A model generated the notes under the pieces. It saw nothing but the letters and a program-made list of their open reading frames with translations, made no database searches and was not told where the DNA came from. A stretch of DNA of 64,000 nt, taken from the IMG/VR virus record IMGVR_UViG_3300021963_004854, positions 1 through 64,000 of that record; one strand, 5' to 3'. The position numbers were made by a program, and so were the translations under genes. Shown in pieces: positions 43,101 to 51,640 of the stretch (positions within the stretch are counted from its first letter, which is position 1; every line of letters starts with the position of its first letter). The DNA is from a virus.

Positions 43101-46100
43101 ATCATTGCGCAATTGATCCTATCAATAGAGAACTAAGACCATATTTCAATTTAGAAAATATCGACGTAAATCTAAACTGGTCAAAGAGCGCGTATGTTAG
43201 AAAAACTGGTGACCTTCTAACTCTTCCATATGTCGAAACTGAATATATGGCAAACAATTCTTATTCAAAGATAAGAAATTGTGTTAGTGAACTTCTGTTC
43301 GATTATATGGGTGATATTAGCATGGATCCGCCAGACGATAACTGGTTCGATACTACTGCTATAACTCCATCACAAATTAATATTGAGGGAACCGCAGACG
43401 CATGGAATAATCTAGCGGATGCATGGGGAACACAATGGGGTGATTGGAGCACCAATTGGACGGGTGAGGAGACGACTCGAGGTCCAGTCACTGCGGGCAC
43501 TCCTTTTGTCGGTGGCGACGGTAGAACAGTATATCAAAGTCAAACACAACAAGTTACCACAACTAGAACTGGCACTCAAACGAGGGCGGGAACACAACTC
43601 GACGTTTCAACATCGACAATTCCACAAACTCAAACAACCGGCGCTAGAGTAGTTGACGTTTCAGTTATTCCATATATGCGCTCGAAGGTTATAACCTTCA
43701 AAGCAAAAAGATTAAAGCCCAATACAAGGGTTTATCCATTCTTTGATGGTATGGATGTATCGGCACATTGTCGTCCAATCTCAACCTTGCTTGTAGATTA
43801 TCAACCAGAAGACCCAACTTCTGGCTACCTAGACGCTTCATTCCTAATCGCAGGTAAAGAAGCATATGGTTCAACTCTAGTATCGGATTCAGAGGGTGTA
43901 GTCTGCGGTCACTTCTTGATTCCAGAAAATACATTCAAAACCGGTTCTAAGATTTTCAGACTTGTTGACGACAAGTTTAATAGATCGTCATTTACAACCA
44001 CATGGGCAAATGTAACGTTCACCGCTAGTGGTTTTAATCAGACGGTACAAGATACGGTTGTATCTACTCGTCAGGTACAACTTGCGGTATCAACAGTTAA
44101 TGACAGCGAAAACTTGAGACAATCATCTACAGTTGAGTCTCGCTTAGGCGACAGAGTAGTTGGAACACTTCCACCTCCACCTCCGCCGCCGCCACCAACT
44201 GTAATCTATGTTGAACAATCTACTACACCATCGCCAGTTGTAACTTCGACGCCTGGTCCTACTCCATCGTCTACAGTAAATGTTCCGACAAGCACAACCA
44301 CAACAGCTGGACCAACTTCTACAACTACAACAGCGGGACCATCGCCCTCTACTACAACTACAACTACGGGGAAAGTGCAGCCCCCGGTACAGCCGCCGCC
44401 GTCAACAACTCCAGACCCATGCGCGACGGTTGAAGTATGCTCGCCGCCATGGACGGAAACAATCACAAGCATCGAATATGTTGATGTTCCTGATGTATGG
44501 CGTTATGGTAGCGAAATTTACGGTGGTTTTTATCCTTGGGCAGAAACAGTTCAGGCGCCGCCTAAGGTTATTACTGAAACTGTCACGCATGAAGGCATTT
44601 GCACTCAATTTAATCCGTGTGAAGTTGCGACAATTCAAATCGGACCGTTTGGCTTCGACCCTATCGCACAAACATTCTTTGTTTCCGGAATGAAAGATGG
44701 CATGTTTGTAACATCGCTCGATCTTCGTTTCCAAAGTAAGTCGACCACAATGGGCGTAACTGTTCAACTTCGCGAAGTTGAAAATGGATATCCTAGCAAC
44801 AGAGTTATTCCTTTTGCAGAGAAGTTCTTGGCTCCATCAGATGTTGACGTTAGCGAAGATGGTACCGCACTTACTAGTTTTGTATTCCCATCACCAGTCT
44901 ACCTAAAGACTGAAACTGAATATTGCTTCGTGGTTCTTCCTCAGGGCAATAGTCCAGACTATAATCTTTGGGTGTCTGAATTAGGTGAAAACCAGTATAA
45001 TACAAATACAAGAATTTCTCAACAGCCTAATGCTGGTGTTCTATTCACTTCTGCGAATAATAGAACATGGACGGCATGGCAGTCAGAAGACATTTCATTC
45101 CAATTGAACCGAGCATCATTCTCAATTGGCTTGCCGGGTGTTGCCACATTCTCGAATTACAATACTGATTATCTGAAACTTGCAGATTATACTAATGGAT
45201 ATTTCAATCCGGGTGATGCAATCTACAGCTATAATATTCAAATTGAAGACGGTGGCACAGGCTATAGCAACGCAACTGTTTCGGGAACACTTACGGGCGG
45301 TAATGGAACTGGTGCGACTGTAGCAGTAACAATTTCTGGCGGTTCTGTCACTAACGTGGTTGTTACAAATCCAGGTATTGGTTACACTACTGCGCCAACC
45401 GGAATTAGTTTTACTAGTGGCTCGCCAACAACAGTAGCTTCGTTTTCAATCGAATATGTGAAGGGTATTGTCAAAGAAGTCAATACTTTCTACGGTGTGG
45501 CAGAAGTATCTGTTATGGGTTCGGTTGCATTTGTCGCAGGCAATAGAATAACAAATAATTCTACTATTGCTACCATTTCAGAAATTCAAGATAAGAAGGC
45601 GAACTTAGTAAGAACTAACGTTGCGTCTATGTCACCAAATAGCACTGAATTGAATTGGGGATTAGGTCTATCACAATCAGCCGATACGGCAGGTCCTGCC
45701 GGTCTTATTGGTATGATTAAAGATCAGGATCTTCTTCTTCCAGCAGAATCTTATGTTCGCTCATACTCGAATGAACTTGAAGTTCTAGGTGGAAACAAAT
45801 CGACAGAATTTAGTGCCGTGTTTGGCACTAGAAACGAAGCAGTTTCGCCGGTTATTGATATGAAGAAAAATTCTTTAATCATTGTTCGAAATGATATCAA
45901 TAACGATGCAACTAATGAAACATCTAATCGTGGTAATGCAGCATCTAGATATATCTCAAGAAATGTAATTCTTGAGGACGGCCAAGATGCAGAAGATATG
46001 AAAATATATCTATCGAGTCTTCTGCCAGCTGGTACAGATGTTAAGGTGTATGGTAAATTCAGAAATGTCGATGACGCAACGGCACTAGATGATATCGATT

Positions 46101-46339
46101 GGATTGAACTAGAGCGTGAAGTTGAGCCAACCGTGGCATCCAGAAAAACGCAGACAGATTATGTCTACAATATTCCAGATGCCTATAAGAACGGCGATAA
46201 CGTATATACATATAATATAGGCTCTTCACCAGTTACGGGCTTCAAGACTTTTGCTGTTAAAATTGTTCCTCTATCGGATAATACTTCTGTTATTCCTGTA
46301 ATCAAGGATTTCAGAGCAATAGCACTACAGAGATATTGA
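40181..46339 (+). CDS. Very large virion structural protein (DUF4815-type), baseplate/fibre network
   Basis: 2052 residues. The N-terminal NRILFKPGYAVQARELTQLQSVLQGQIGKFG signature is that of DUF4815-type structural proteins of marine myoviruses. The following segments are long beta-rich domains. Around residue 1330 there is a run of nine prolines, then a Thr/Ser/Pro linker (TTTTTAGP repeats, about 1345-1400) before a C-terminal half with PFGFDPIAQTFFVSG and a Gly-Tyr beta module (DGGTGYSNATVSG). The order suggests gp10-like or the site where fibres attach. The extreme size and mucin-like linker indicate a flexible multi-domain protein. Confidence 0.75.
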   Translation: MALNLNVFPYFDDTAGLAGADLKNYNRILFKPGYAVQARELTQLQSVLQGQIGKFGNKIFTNGSVISGCEETFDTRLSYVKIIDQDSSGNELSNDLSAYVGDELVSPTGMKAVIVDYVPGNTSSQPDLKTFYLRYVSGDNSDYSHFWLGETLEVESTNSGRNGDTFVVDSTYGLSGTSEYDAVGHASVMSIKDGLIYFDDKFAYFSAQNVVISKYANKVTGVVGFELEESIVSAEEDQTLLDPAQGTFNYLAPGADRLKLTLNLKFYRWDETPPANFAEYLKIQAGEVLRKKDNNNIYADIYDMIATRTFEESGNYTVKAPALHIREHLNDGSNYGVFTAGEGGDARKLWAGVEASTFYVGGRRHSPATTTPLVLYKGVDNVAITDLPLTFDYGNYVEVNQLAGVWSISAGTLVTLYDEANTVVTDGTFSNSTVTGTAIGTARVRQLVYVSGTPGAANAVYRMYLYDVTMTTGAFSDVGCVYYNNGTAKGFADVISGTLVDSNYDRSLIRFPFRALKTTKPDGTTFNNNFLYTKEIDGQIDTNGSITLNVSGKERFQTGTSGTFLKENYIMVLGANVTLDGTLRYKGEFVNLSSATATVGGGGTSLTIDLPGTASAITAVKVYANISVSNGDPTLKQLRENIYVKVDTATAGASGTYPLGFSDVYRIVSIKMGASSALYETIAASGQDVTSEFLLDTGQTDTLYKTSKIVKKATSSLGSLANKKLVIKLDYFTHDGNSPSGTFFTIDSYPIDDTGVAAGTIKTQDIPTYLSPTTKETYDLRDVLDYRGRIADTASRTTVLADASENPTVGTALSTPVVGYTSPVVNTDFTTDVSYYLARQDRIVVGLTGEFRVITGTSSITPVVPVEPENTMTVATVYIPPYPSLSAQAATLANRSDYTVSSTAVENRRYTMRDIGALEKRINRLEYYASLSLLEQSAASMTVPDANGLDRFKNGILVDSFMGHNIGNVYDGNYHCAIDPINRELRPYFNLENIDVNLNWSKSAYVRKTGDLLTLPYVETEYMANNSYSKIRNCVSELLFDYMGDISMDPPDDNWFDTTAITPSQINIEGTADAWNNLADAWGTQWGDWSTNWTGEETTRGPVTAGTPFVGGDGRTVYQSQTQQVTTTRTGTQTRAGTQLDVSTSTIPQTQTTGARVVDVSVIPYMRSKVITFKAKRLKPNTRVYPFFDGMDVSAHCRPISTLLVDYQPEDPTSGYLDASFLIAGKEAYGSTLVSDSEGVVCGHFLIPENTFKTGSKIFRLVDDKFNRSSFTTTWANVTFTASGFNQTVQDTVVSTRQVQLAVSTVNDSENLRQSSTVESRLGDRVVGTLPPPPPPPPPTVIYVEQSTTPSPVVTSTPGPTPSSTVNVPTSTTTTAGPTSTTTTAGPSPSTTTTTTGKVQPPVQPPPSTTPDPCATVEVCSPPWTETITSIEYVDVPDVWRYGSEIYGGFYPWAETVQAPPKVITETVTHEGICTQFNPCEVATIQIGPFGFDPIAQTFFVSGMKDGMFVTSLDLRFQSKSTTMGVTVQLREVENGYPSNRVIPFAEKFLAPSDVDVSEDGTALTSFVFPSPVYLKTETEYCFVVLPQGNSPDYNLWVSELGENQYNTNTRISQQPNAGVLFTSANNRTWTAWQSEDISFQLNRASFSIGLPGVATFSNYNTDYLKLADYTNGYFNPGDAIYSYNIQIEDGGTGYSNATVSGTLTGGNGTGATVAVTISGGSVTNVVVTNPGIGYTTAPTGISFTSGSPTTVASFSIEYVKGIVKEVNTFYGVAEVSVMGSVAFVAGNRITNNSTIATISEIQDKKANLVRTNVASMSPNSTELNWGLGLSQSADTAGPAGLIGMIKDQDLLLPAESYVRSYSNELEVLGGNKSTEFSAVFGTRNEAVSPVIDMKKNSLIIVRNDINNDATNETSNRGNAASRYISRNVILEDGQDAEDMKIYLSSLLPAGTDVKVYGKFRNVDDATALDDIDWIELEREVEPTVASRKTQTDYVYNIPDAYKNGDNVYTYNIGSSPVTGFKTFAVKIVPLSDNTSVIPVIKDFRAIALQRY

Positions 46340-46340
46340 T

Positions 46341-46565
46341 ATGGAAAAGATAAAAATTGAACACTCTGATAACTATGTGCGTGACAGGCATTCAAAAGCC
46401 ATTTTGTCGGCCGACAGTGGTGGATTAGAGGCATATAAACGCACAAGAGAGAGAATGAAACAGATTCAAACTTATGGAGATGATATAAATAATCTCAAGA
46501 CAGAATTTTCAGAAATAAAGTCTCTCTTACAACAGATACTTAAAAATCAGGATAAGGCAACATGA
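46341..46565 (+). CDS. Small charged helical protein
   Basis: 74 residues: start MEKIKIEHSDNYVRDRHSKA, then a helical coiled-coil-like C-terminus (NNLKTEFSEIKSLLQQILKNQ). The start is one base after the previous stop, and the stop overlaps the next ATG (ATGA). It resembles small hypothetical proteins in the same place in marine T4-like phages. Perhaps a trimer- or complex-forming adaptor (inference). Confidence 0.7.
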   Translation: MEKIKIEHSDNYVRDRHSKAILSADSGGLEAYKRTRERMKQIQTYGDDINNLKTEFSEIKSLLQQILKNQDKAT

Positions 46566-47047
46566 CAAGTATTACCTTTAGAGATGTAAAGGGATCTCCT
46601 TTAACAAACGCGGAAGTTGATGCCAACTTTCGAAATTTAAATGATAATAAGTATGAGTCTGGAGATAACCCAAGTTTTGGTGACCTAACTCTTACTGGCA
46701 CACAAACGAATTCTTCTGAATCTGTTTCTGCCGCGGGCACGACACAGGGCACTGCTACCCCATTAACAAAGACAGTGGTTTTTGTAACGTCGGTAACGGC
46801 ATCTAGTGCAGAGGGTGTTGCCTTACCGGGCGCTGTTGCTGGACTAAAGATGGTGGTGACGAATACAACTTCGACTAACTTAAAGGTTTATCCAGCCTCT
46901 GGTGATGGTATAAATGATTTATCAGCTAACGCGGCATTTACTATTCCGGGTGAGTCTTCGATGGAATTTTATGCTAAAGATAGCACCAACTGGCTTTCTT
47001 TAACACAAACTGTCATCTATGATTCGAGCGGCACAAGACTAAATTAA
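46562..47047 (+). CDS. Short tail-fibre-type protein
   Basis: 161 residues. The N-terminal FRDVKGSPLTNAEVDANFRNLNDNK is a widespread phage tail-fibre start module, and beta-rich sequence follows. The C-terminus ends IYDSSGTRLN, nearly the same as the end of the fibre protein at 57727-58863 (IYDSAGTLLN). That suggests a shared assembly or receptor-module signal. ATGA overlap with the upstream gene. Confidence 0.7.
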   Translation: MTSITFRDVKGSPLTNAEVDANFRNLNDNKYESGDNPSFGDLTLTGTQTNSSESVSAAGTTQGTATPLTKTVVFVTSVTASSAEGVALPGAVAGLKMVVTNTTSTNLKVYPASGDGINDLSANAAFTIPGESSMEFYAKDSTNWLSLTQTVIYDSSGTRLN

Positions 47048-47058
47048 GGTTATAAGAA

Positions 47059-48483
47059 ATGAATCCTCTAAAGATCAAGGCATCTGCTACGCCGATAACC
47101 TCTTCAAACTTTCAAGGTTTGCAGACCATGTCGGATACAGAAGTTAAAAATTATATTGCTAATAAGATCACAGTAGGATTTGCTGGCGCGGCAAATAATG
47201 GTTCTAATACTGCCGACCTTAATGTGGATACAGCAAATGTATTGTCTGGCACAGCAATCGGCAGTTTTGTTGATACTGATAGAAACGAAGCAACAGGCAC
47301 TCACCCAGCTACTGGCGCTATTACTACTACAACTTATTATGCAAAGCAAATTACTGCAACCGATTCTGGCACAATCACTAATCGCCCAATCGGTTACGAT
47401 ACTGCAATTAGACAGTTGACAGATGCCCAGATTAATTCGGATATTCTCGACAAAGCAATTACTGCCATGGTCACTGAATCCGATTATACTGCTGGTCAAT
47501 ATCGCCTAGCTGGTTCAGCTCCATCTGGTGGCACATGGACCGCTCGTTACACGATTACCGATGTTGCCAACGGTGGTAATACAACTTATTACATCTGGCA
47601 GAAGACTGCGGCTACATCATCACCTGATGCCGATCTTCGCCCACTTAAAACATACAGTGGGAATAACGTAAAGCAAATGTCGGATGCTGAAATTCAGGAA
47701 ATGATTCCTTATTTCAGAAATCGTATTATCAGCACTGGTGTTGGTACATATAAACTACAAGCATCGACACCTGCTGGTGGAACATGGGTTCAAATGGGTT
47801 CTGGTTCTGATACTCGTGAGCAAGTTGCATCACAGAACTATACTGGCACTTATGGTGGTACTCGTTCATACAGCACAACTTATGGTGGTAACAGAACTTA
47901 TAGCACCTCATATGCAAATACTTTCGCTGGTACTAGAACATATTCTAACGTTGCATATGCTGGTAACAGAACATATTCTAACACATATGTATCCGAATTT
48001 GCTGGTACTAGACCTTATGCGGGTTCAAGAACTTATTCCGGAACATATATAACACAGTTTTCTGGTACTAGACCATATGCTGGCTCTAGACCATACTCAG
48101 GAAATTATATTCTGTATTACGGTGGTTTTGTTGGTGGAACGTTTGCCGGTTCTAGAACATATTCGGCAAACTATGTATCTGCCCCACAGAACTTTGCTGG
48201 TTCGTTTGCTGGCACAAGAACATATTCTGCAAACTATATTTCCGGCACTCTATACTTTTCTAGTGGATACGCCGGTTCAAGAACTTACTCTGCCAACTAT
48301 TCCGGTTCGAGAACATATTCTGGTACGTATGGCAATACTTTTGCTGGTTCTAGAACATATTCTGCAACGTATGCTGGTACAAGAACTTATACGGGTTCGT
48401 ATTCTGGTACATATGCTGGTGACACAATTCAGGCAACTAAAGATACAGTAACTACAGTATCTCTTTGGATTCGCACCGCTTAA
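47059..48483 (+). CDS. Tail-fibre-like protein with Tyr/Ser/Gly repeat tract
   Basis: 474 residues. The N-terminal about 260 residues show two related halves (QGLQTMSDTEVKNYIANKI; NVKQMSDAEIQEMIPYFRNRI) and beta-rich stretches. From about residue 265 to 455 there is a dense repeat of the form G-[ST]-R-[TP]-Y-S with spacer (NY, TY or AGSR), about 20 copies of varying length. The end is KDTVTTVSLWIRTA. The repeat is Arg/Tyr/Ser/Gly rich, like elastic or surface-binding fibres. The following genes are a glycosyltransferase and an oxygenase that might act on it (inference). Confidence 0.75.
   Translation: MNPLKIKASATPITSSNFQGLQTMSDTEVKNYIANKITVGFAGAANNGSNTADLNVDTANVLSGTAIGSFVDTDRNEATGTHPATGAITTTTYYAKQITATDSGTITNRPIGYDTAIRQLTDAQINSDILDKAITAMVTESDYTAGQYRLAGSAPSGGTWTARYTITDVANGGNTTYYIWQKTAATSSPDADLRPLKTYSGNNVKQMSDAEIQEMIPYFRNRIISTGVGTYKLQASTPAGGTWVQMGSGSDTREQVASQNYTGTYGGTRSYSTTYGGNRTYSTSYANTFAGTRTYSNVAYAGNRTYSNTYVSEFAGTRPYAGSRTYSGTYITQFSGTRPYAGSRPYSGNYILYYGGFVGGTFAGSRTYSANYVSAPQNFAGSFAGTRTYSANYISGTLYFSSGYAGSRTYSANYSGSRTYSGTYGNTFAGSRTYSATYAGTRTYTGSYSGTYAGDTIQATKDTVTTVSLWIRTA
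47850..48430 (+). repeat. Coding tandem repeat, G-S/T-R-T-Y-S units
   Basis: Repeated DNA units of the type GGTACTAGAACATATTC and TCTAGAACATATTCTG occur about twenty times with spacers of 6-60 bases. It is a protein-level repeat with variable codons, so copies differ by silent changes. Confidence 0.85.
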
Positions 48484-48527
48484 ACTATACTATATACTTT
48501 ATATTATTTCTTTTTATGGAGATTTGA

Positions 48528-48995
48528 ATGACTGTGGATGAAGATGCCATTGTATTGGATTCGGCTACTATTACCGAAACAAAAGATTACGAAGAACCTT
48601 TTTGGTTAAATAAAGAACTAAAGCAAGTAATGGTGATTATCATCTATCCAGATGGTAAGAGACTGCCTGCATCCGTATCTGGCGAAGGCAGCAATCCAGA
48701 TTATATTGCTATCATGGAAAAGTTCACGGAAGAAGAAATTGACGATAATACTCGACGCCGCGAAGAGCGCCGCGCCGAAGAAGTTCGCCAACGCATGGAA
48801 CGTTCAAAGGTCGATATGCAGCGCCGCAAAGATGAGGCGCTATTCGAAGCCAAGTTGGAAGCCTTTGAAGTTCCTATTATCAAAAAATCTACTAACAAAG
48901 CCATGAAGACTAAGATCCGTAGATCGAAGTCCGCGCTAGAAGTTATGGCATATGCTACCATGCTTATCATGGAAGAAGAAAAGAATGCAGAATAA
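48528..48995 (+). CDS. Hypothetical protein with charged helical centre
   Basis: 155 residues. The N-terminal part has a short strand region (KQVMVIIIYPDGKRLPASVSGEG). A long Glu/Arg/Lys helix follows (DDNTRRREERRAEEVRQRME, roughly 75-115), predicted coiled coil. The C-terminus ends in a YATMLIMEEEK helix. The gene for the glycosyltransferase overlaps its end by 11 bases. No known family is recognised; possibly a chaperone or fibre adaptor for the upstream repeat protein. Confidence 0.65.
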   Translation: MTVDEDAIVLDSATITETKDYEEPFWLNKELKQVMVIIIYPDGKRLPASVSGEGSNPDYIAIMEKFTEEEIDDNTRRREERRAEEVRQRMERSKVDMQRRKDEALFEAKLEAFEVPIIKKSTNKAMKTKIRRSKSALEVMAYATMLIMEEEKNAE

Positions 48996-49683
48996 CGGAT
49001 TTGTTTATGTAGCATCGCTTCGTAGGGGTTACTATAGGGCAGCCAAAAACTCCGCATTATCTCTACTAGACTATTGGCCAGAAGCAAAGATTACATTATT
49101 CACTCACCCGGAATGGGTAGAACCCGGTGACGAAGAAATCTTTGAAAACATCATCACCGATGGTGTTCCCTATCACAAGAGAGCTAAACTATGGGCGCTG
49201 GATAAAACACCATATGACTTGACAGTTTATATGGATTGTGATACAGAAGTTCAACACGAAGACATTCAAAAAATCTTTGACCAGATTCCAGATGATGTTG
49301 ATGTTTTGTTTACTGCAAATCGCCCATACAATGCAGCCCTCACAAAGTTATCAGAGACAGAAGAGATGACCGAACACTGCGGTCTATTTGTGTATCGCAA
49401 CAACCCTCAGACATTAAAATTGATGGGTGCCTGGTGGGGTGAATATTGTAAGCAGAATGAGCCTGGTTTTGATCGACAGCATTATCCAGCAGATGCACTC
49501 CAGTGGGACACATTCACTATGTGGCGACTATTGACCTACGGCAACATGGGTGTGAAGACAGGGAGATTTCCAGATCCAGACGCACGATGGAACTTCGTTG
49601 TCGGATATAAAGAAGAAGAATTACGGGGACAAGAGATTGTCATTTATCACTACACGTTGCCACCGGCAGTCAGGGACAAGTAA
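48985..49683 (+). CDS. Glycosyltransferase-like protein (GT-A, DxD)
   Basis: 232 residues from ATG 48985, which overlaps the previous stop by 11 bases; the in-frame ATG at 48952 would lie deeper in that gene. Start MQNNGFVYVASLRRGYYRAAKNSALSLLDYWPEAK, and MDCDTEV is a GT-A DxD metal/nucleotide-sugar motif. The later KTGRFPDPDARWNFV and IYHYTLP segments are typical. It belongs to a different subgroup from the four minus-strand paralogues. It is joined to the oxygenase-like gene by TAATG. Confidence 0.75.
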   Translation: MQNNGFVYVASLRRGYYRAAKNSALSLLDYWPEAKITLFTHPEWVEPGDEEIFENIITDGVPYHKRAKLWALDKTPYDLTVYMDCDTEVQHEDIQKIFDQIPDDVDVLFTANRPYNAALTKLSETEEMTEHCGLFVYRNNPQTLKLMGAWWGEYCKQNEPGFDRQHYPADALQWDTFTMWRLLTYGNMGVKTGRFPDPDARWNFVVGYKEEELRGQEIVIYHYTLPPAVRDK

Positions 49684-50330
49684 TGAAGTTTTCTAACAGT
49701 ATCAATCCAGAACTTCTGGAAATCCTGATGCCCTACACAGAATGGTTCTTTTCGCAAACTGATCTTGATAGTCTACGAGAGCCAGACAGACGCCGCGGAT
49801 TTGATATTGACAGCGGCACTTCTGAAAAGTATATGAATGAAATCGTCGGCAAAGATGGAGAGCATGAAGGCTATCCAGAAACCGCATTCTGTTGCGATAT
49901 CGGAATGGTAGATTCTGTCCCCAAACATCACCGAGACATGCAACAGAAACTAAATCGTGAATTGATTTCGTTTCTAGGCGCTAAAAATAATGCAGTCCAT
50001 GTTTATTATCCAGAAAATGGATTTATGGGTTGGCACACAAACTGGAACGCAAGCGGCTATAACATTCTTCTATCTTATAATACAGAAGAAGGCGGGGGCT
50101 TCTTTAGATATCTAGATCCAATAACAAAAGAAATGGTCACTCTTTGGGACCCCAAGGGATGGTCGGTCAAGGTCGGTTATTTCGGTAGGCGTAGTGAGAC
50201 TGATAAGGTCTTCTATCATTGTGCTGGGAGTCGCAGTAAGCGGCTCACTCTCGGTTATGTCATTCCCCATGAGGACCTCTGGAAATCGATGGTTGAAGAT
50301 ATTTCTGGTGTAGATTTTACTGATCTTTGA
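49683..50330 (+). CDS. 2OG-Fe(II)-oxygenase-like protein with HxN motif
   Basis: 215 residues. The double-stranded beta-helix signature GFMGWHTNWNASGYNILLSYN, then GGGFFRYLDP, and VFYHCAGSRSKRLTLGYVI at the end are arranged as in 2OG oxygenases (first His, distal His, Arg/Lys for 2-oxoglutarate). The usual HxD is HxN here (HTN), so iron coordination may be altered or provided otherwise. Relatives with HNN/HTN are seen in marine phages. Paired with a glycosyltransferase, it may prepare a residue for sugar transfer. The 3' end overlaps a convergent gene by 14 bases. Confidence 0.65.
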   Translation: MKFSNSINPELLEILMPYTEWFFSQTDLDSLREPDRRRGFDIDSGTSEKYMNEIVGKDGEHEGYPETAFCCDIGMVDSVPKHHRDMQQKLNRELISFLGAKNNAVHVYYPENGFMGWHTNWNASGYNILLSYNTEEGGGFFRYLDPITKEMVTLWDPKGWSVKVGYFGRRSETDKVFYHCAGSRSKRLTLGYVIPHEDLWKSMVEDISGVDFTDL

Positions 50331-50982
50331 ACTTTTCACGCTCAACATATTTGTTTACTAATTCCTCTAGAATAGTCAATTGTTCGTGCATCTTTTCAAG
50401 GTCATCTAGCATTTTGGGCACAGCAAATTTGGCGCGCTGAATAATTGCAGTCTCGTAATTTTTAATACCTACAGTTGCAACTTGTATTCTCCGTCTACGG
50501 AGAAATGCATTAATCCGGTTCCATAGAGACGGCTTTCTCTGCTTAACTAGATTCAATTGATTGCCACGTTCTTCTGTTGCCTTATTCCTCGCCGCAATAA
50601 TTTGTTGTTCGCGGGCTTTTTCGGCAGCTTCTTTTTCTCTTAGTAGCCGTTCGTTCGCAACACGCAAGGCTTCAATCTCAGCAAGAAGTTCTGGATTCTT
50701 TTTTGCGGCTTTCTTTTCTAACTTCTCTCTTTTCTTGGCCTCTTCATCGGCAGCGGCTTTTTGTCGTTGTAGCTCTTCGTATTTCTCTTGTGCAATACGT
50801 TCTTTTTCTAACTCTTCTTCCGATGGTCCCTGAGGTTCCTCTGGCACAACAACTTCTTCTAGCTGTTCTTGTAGATTGCTATCTAGCCATTCCTGGGCGA
50901 TAACCTCTTCTACGGGTTCGGCAACTAGTGGCTCTGGAGTATAATCTTTTGGTGGTGGCGCTACAACTCTAGCTCGTCCCAT
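50317..50982 (-). CDS. Long coiled-coil hypothetical protein
   Basis: 221 residues: a Pro/Glu-rich N-terminus (PPPKDYTPEPLVAEPVEE), an uninterrupted Glu/Lys/Arg-rich helix about residues 58-145 (EELEKERIAQEKYEELQRQK and so on), a basic RKPSLWNRINAFLRRRR patch and a C-terminal helix bundle. No known domain. Last gene of the minus-strand operon; probably a scaffolding, spacer or fibre-assembly chaperone (inference). It is separated by one base from the methyltransferase-like gene. Confidence 0.65.
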   Translation of the reverse strand: MGRARVVAPPPKDYTPEPLVAEPVEEVIAQEWLDSNLQEQLEEVVVPEEPQGPSEEELEKERIAQEKYEELQRQKAAADEEAKKREKLEKKAAKKNPELLAEIEALRVANERLLREKEAAEKAREQQIIAARNKATEERGNQLNLVKQRKPSLWNRINAFLRRRRIQVATVGIKNYETAIIQRAKFAVPKMLDDLEKMHEQLTILEELVNKYVEREKFKDQ

Positions 50983-50983
50983 A

Positions 50984-51640
50984 TTATTTCCTTCCTATTA
51001 CCATAAATCTATCAAAGTCTACCTTACCATCCCATGACCAATAAAACTGATTGATGTTGCCACTATAGAGAACATCTTCAACACCAACATTTTCTATATG
51101 GTCTTCAATTGTTGGCACACAATTTATACCATACATTTCACGGAACACATTAGATGACTGACATGCAAAAATGCAATCTGGATTTGCAGTAGTCATATTC
51201 TTCAAAGGATACATAGTTTCGCAGCCAAGAGAAATTACTACATCTGTATTTAGTGCATTGATATCATGATATGCAAACGGTACATCCCAATTAAGATGAT
51301 TAAGTTCAATATCTTTTTCAGTGTAATAGCGATTGAAGACTTTGGACAACTCCAATGCGTCTTTGTCAATATCGATTAGATTTAACTTCTTTACGCTTAG
51401 ATTTTCGCAAAGCAAAGGAACAAGAGGAAAACCAAGCCAAGAGTTTAGAATTGTGATATCAAGTTTCTTAGTGAAGTCAACATGTTTTTTCAGTTCTTCC
51501 ACTAGCCATATTGCAGCATCCATTGTATTTGGATTTAGAGACTTGCGAAAGTCTTCGTGCTTCCATGGCATCTCATGGTTGATCTTTTCCAGACCTTCAC
51601 CCCAATTACGATAGTTATTCAAAAAATTATAGTTTAGCAT
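50984..51640 (-). CDS. Methyltransferase-fold-like protein, paralogue of the 3136-3714 product
   Basis: 218 residues from ATG 51640 (14-base overlap with the glycosyltransferase stop); upstream ATG 51664 is also in frame. LDITILNSWLGFPLVPLLCENL, then LNLIDIDKDALELSK (strand ending in Asp, as in SAM binding), NWDVPF and DVVISLGCETMYPL match the organisation of the shorter protein at 3136-3714 (IFGGWYGILAQ, ATTDLDP, LVINTSSEHV). The C-terminus is GKVDFDRFMVIGR. The role is likely methylation of a sugar or similar small group, given the neighbours. Confidence 0.6.
   Translation of the reverse strand: MLNYNFLNNYRNWGEGLEKINHEMPWKHEDFRKSLNPNTMDAAIWLVEELKKHVDFTKKLDITILNSWLGFPLVPLLCENLSVKKLNLIDIDKDALELSKVFNRYYTEKDIELNHLNWDVPFAYHDINALNTDVVISLGCETMYPLKNMTTANPDCIFACQSSNVFREMYGINCVPTIEDHIENVGVEDVLYSGNINQFYWSWDGKVDFDRFMVIGRK

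Noticed and set aside
44160-44472. Proline/threonine tract as a frameshift or assembly error
   Set aside because: The frame stays open across it and the repeat codes for a plausible flexible linker between beta domains.
47850-48430. CRISPR-like array
   Set aside because: The repeats are in frame, vary in spacing and codon use, and encode a continuous G-[ST]-R-T-Y-S protein; no cas genes are nearby.
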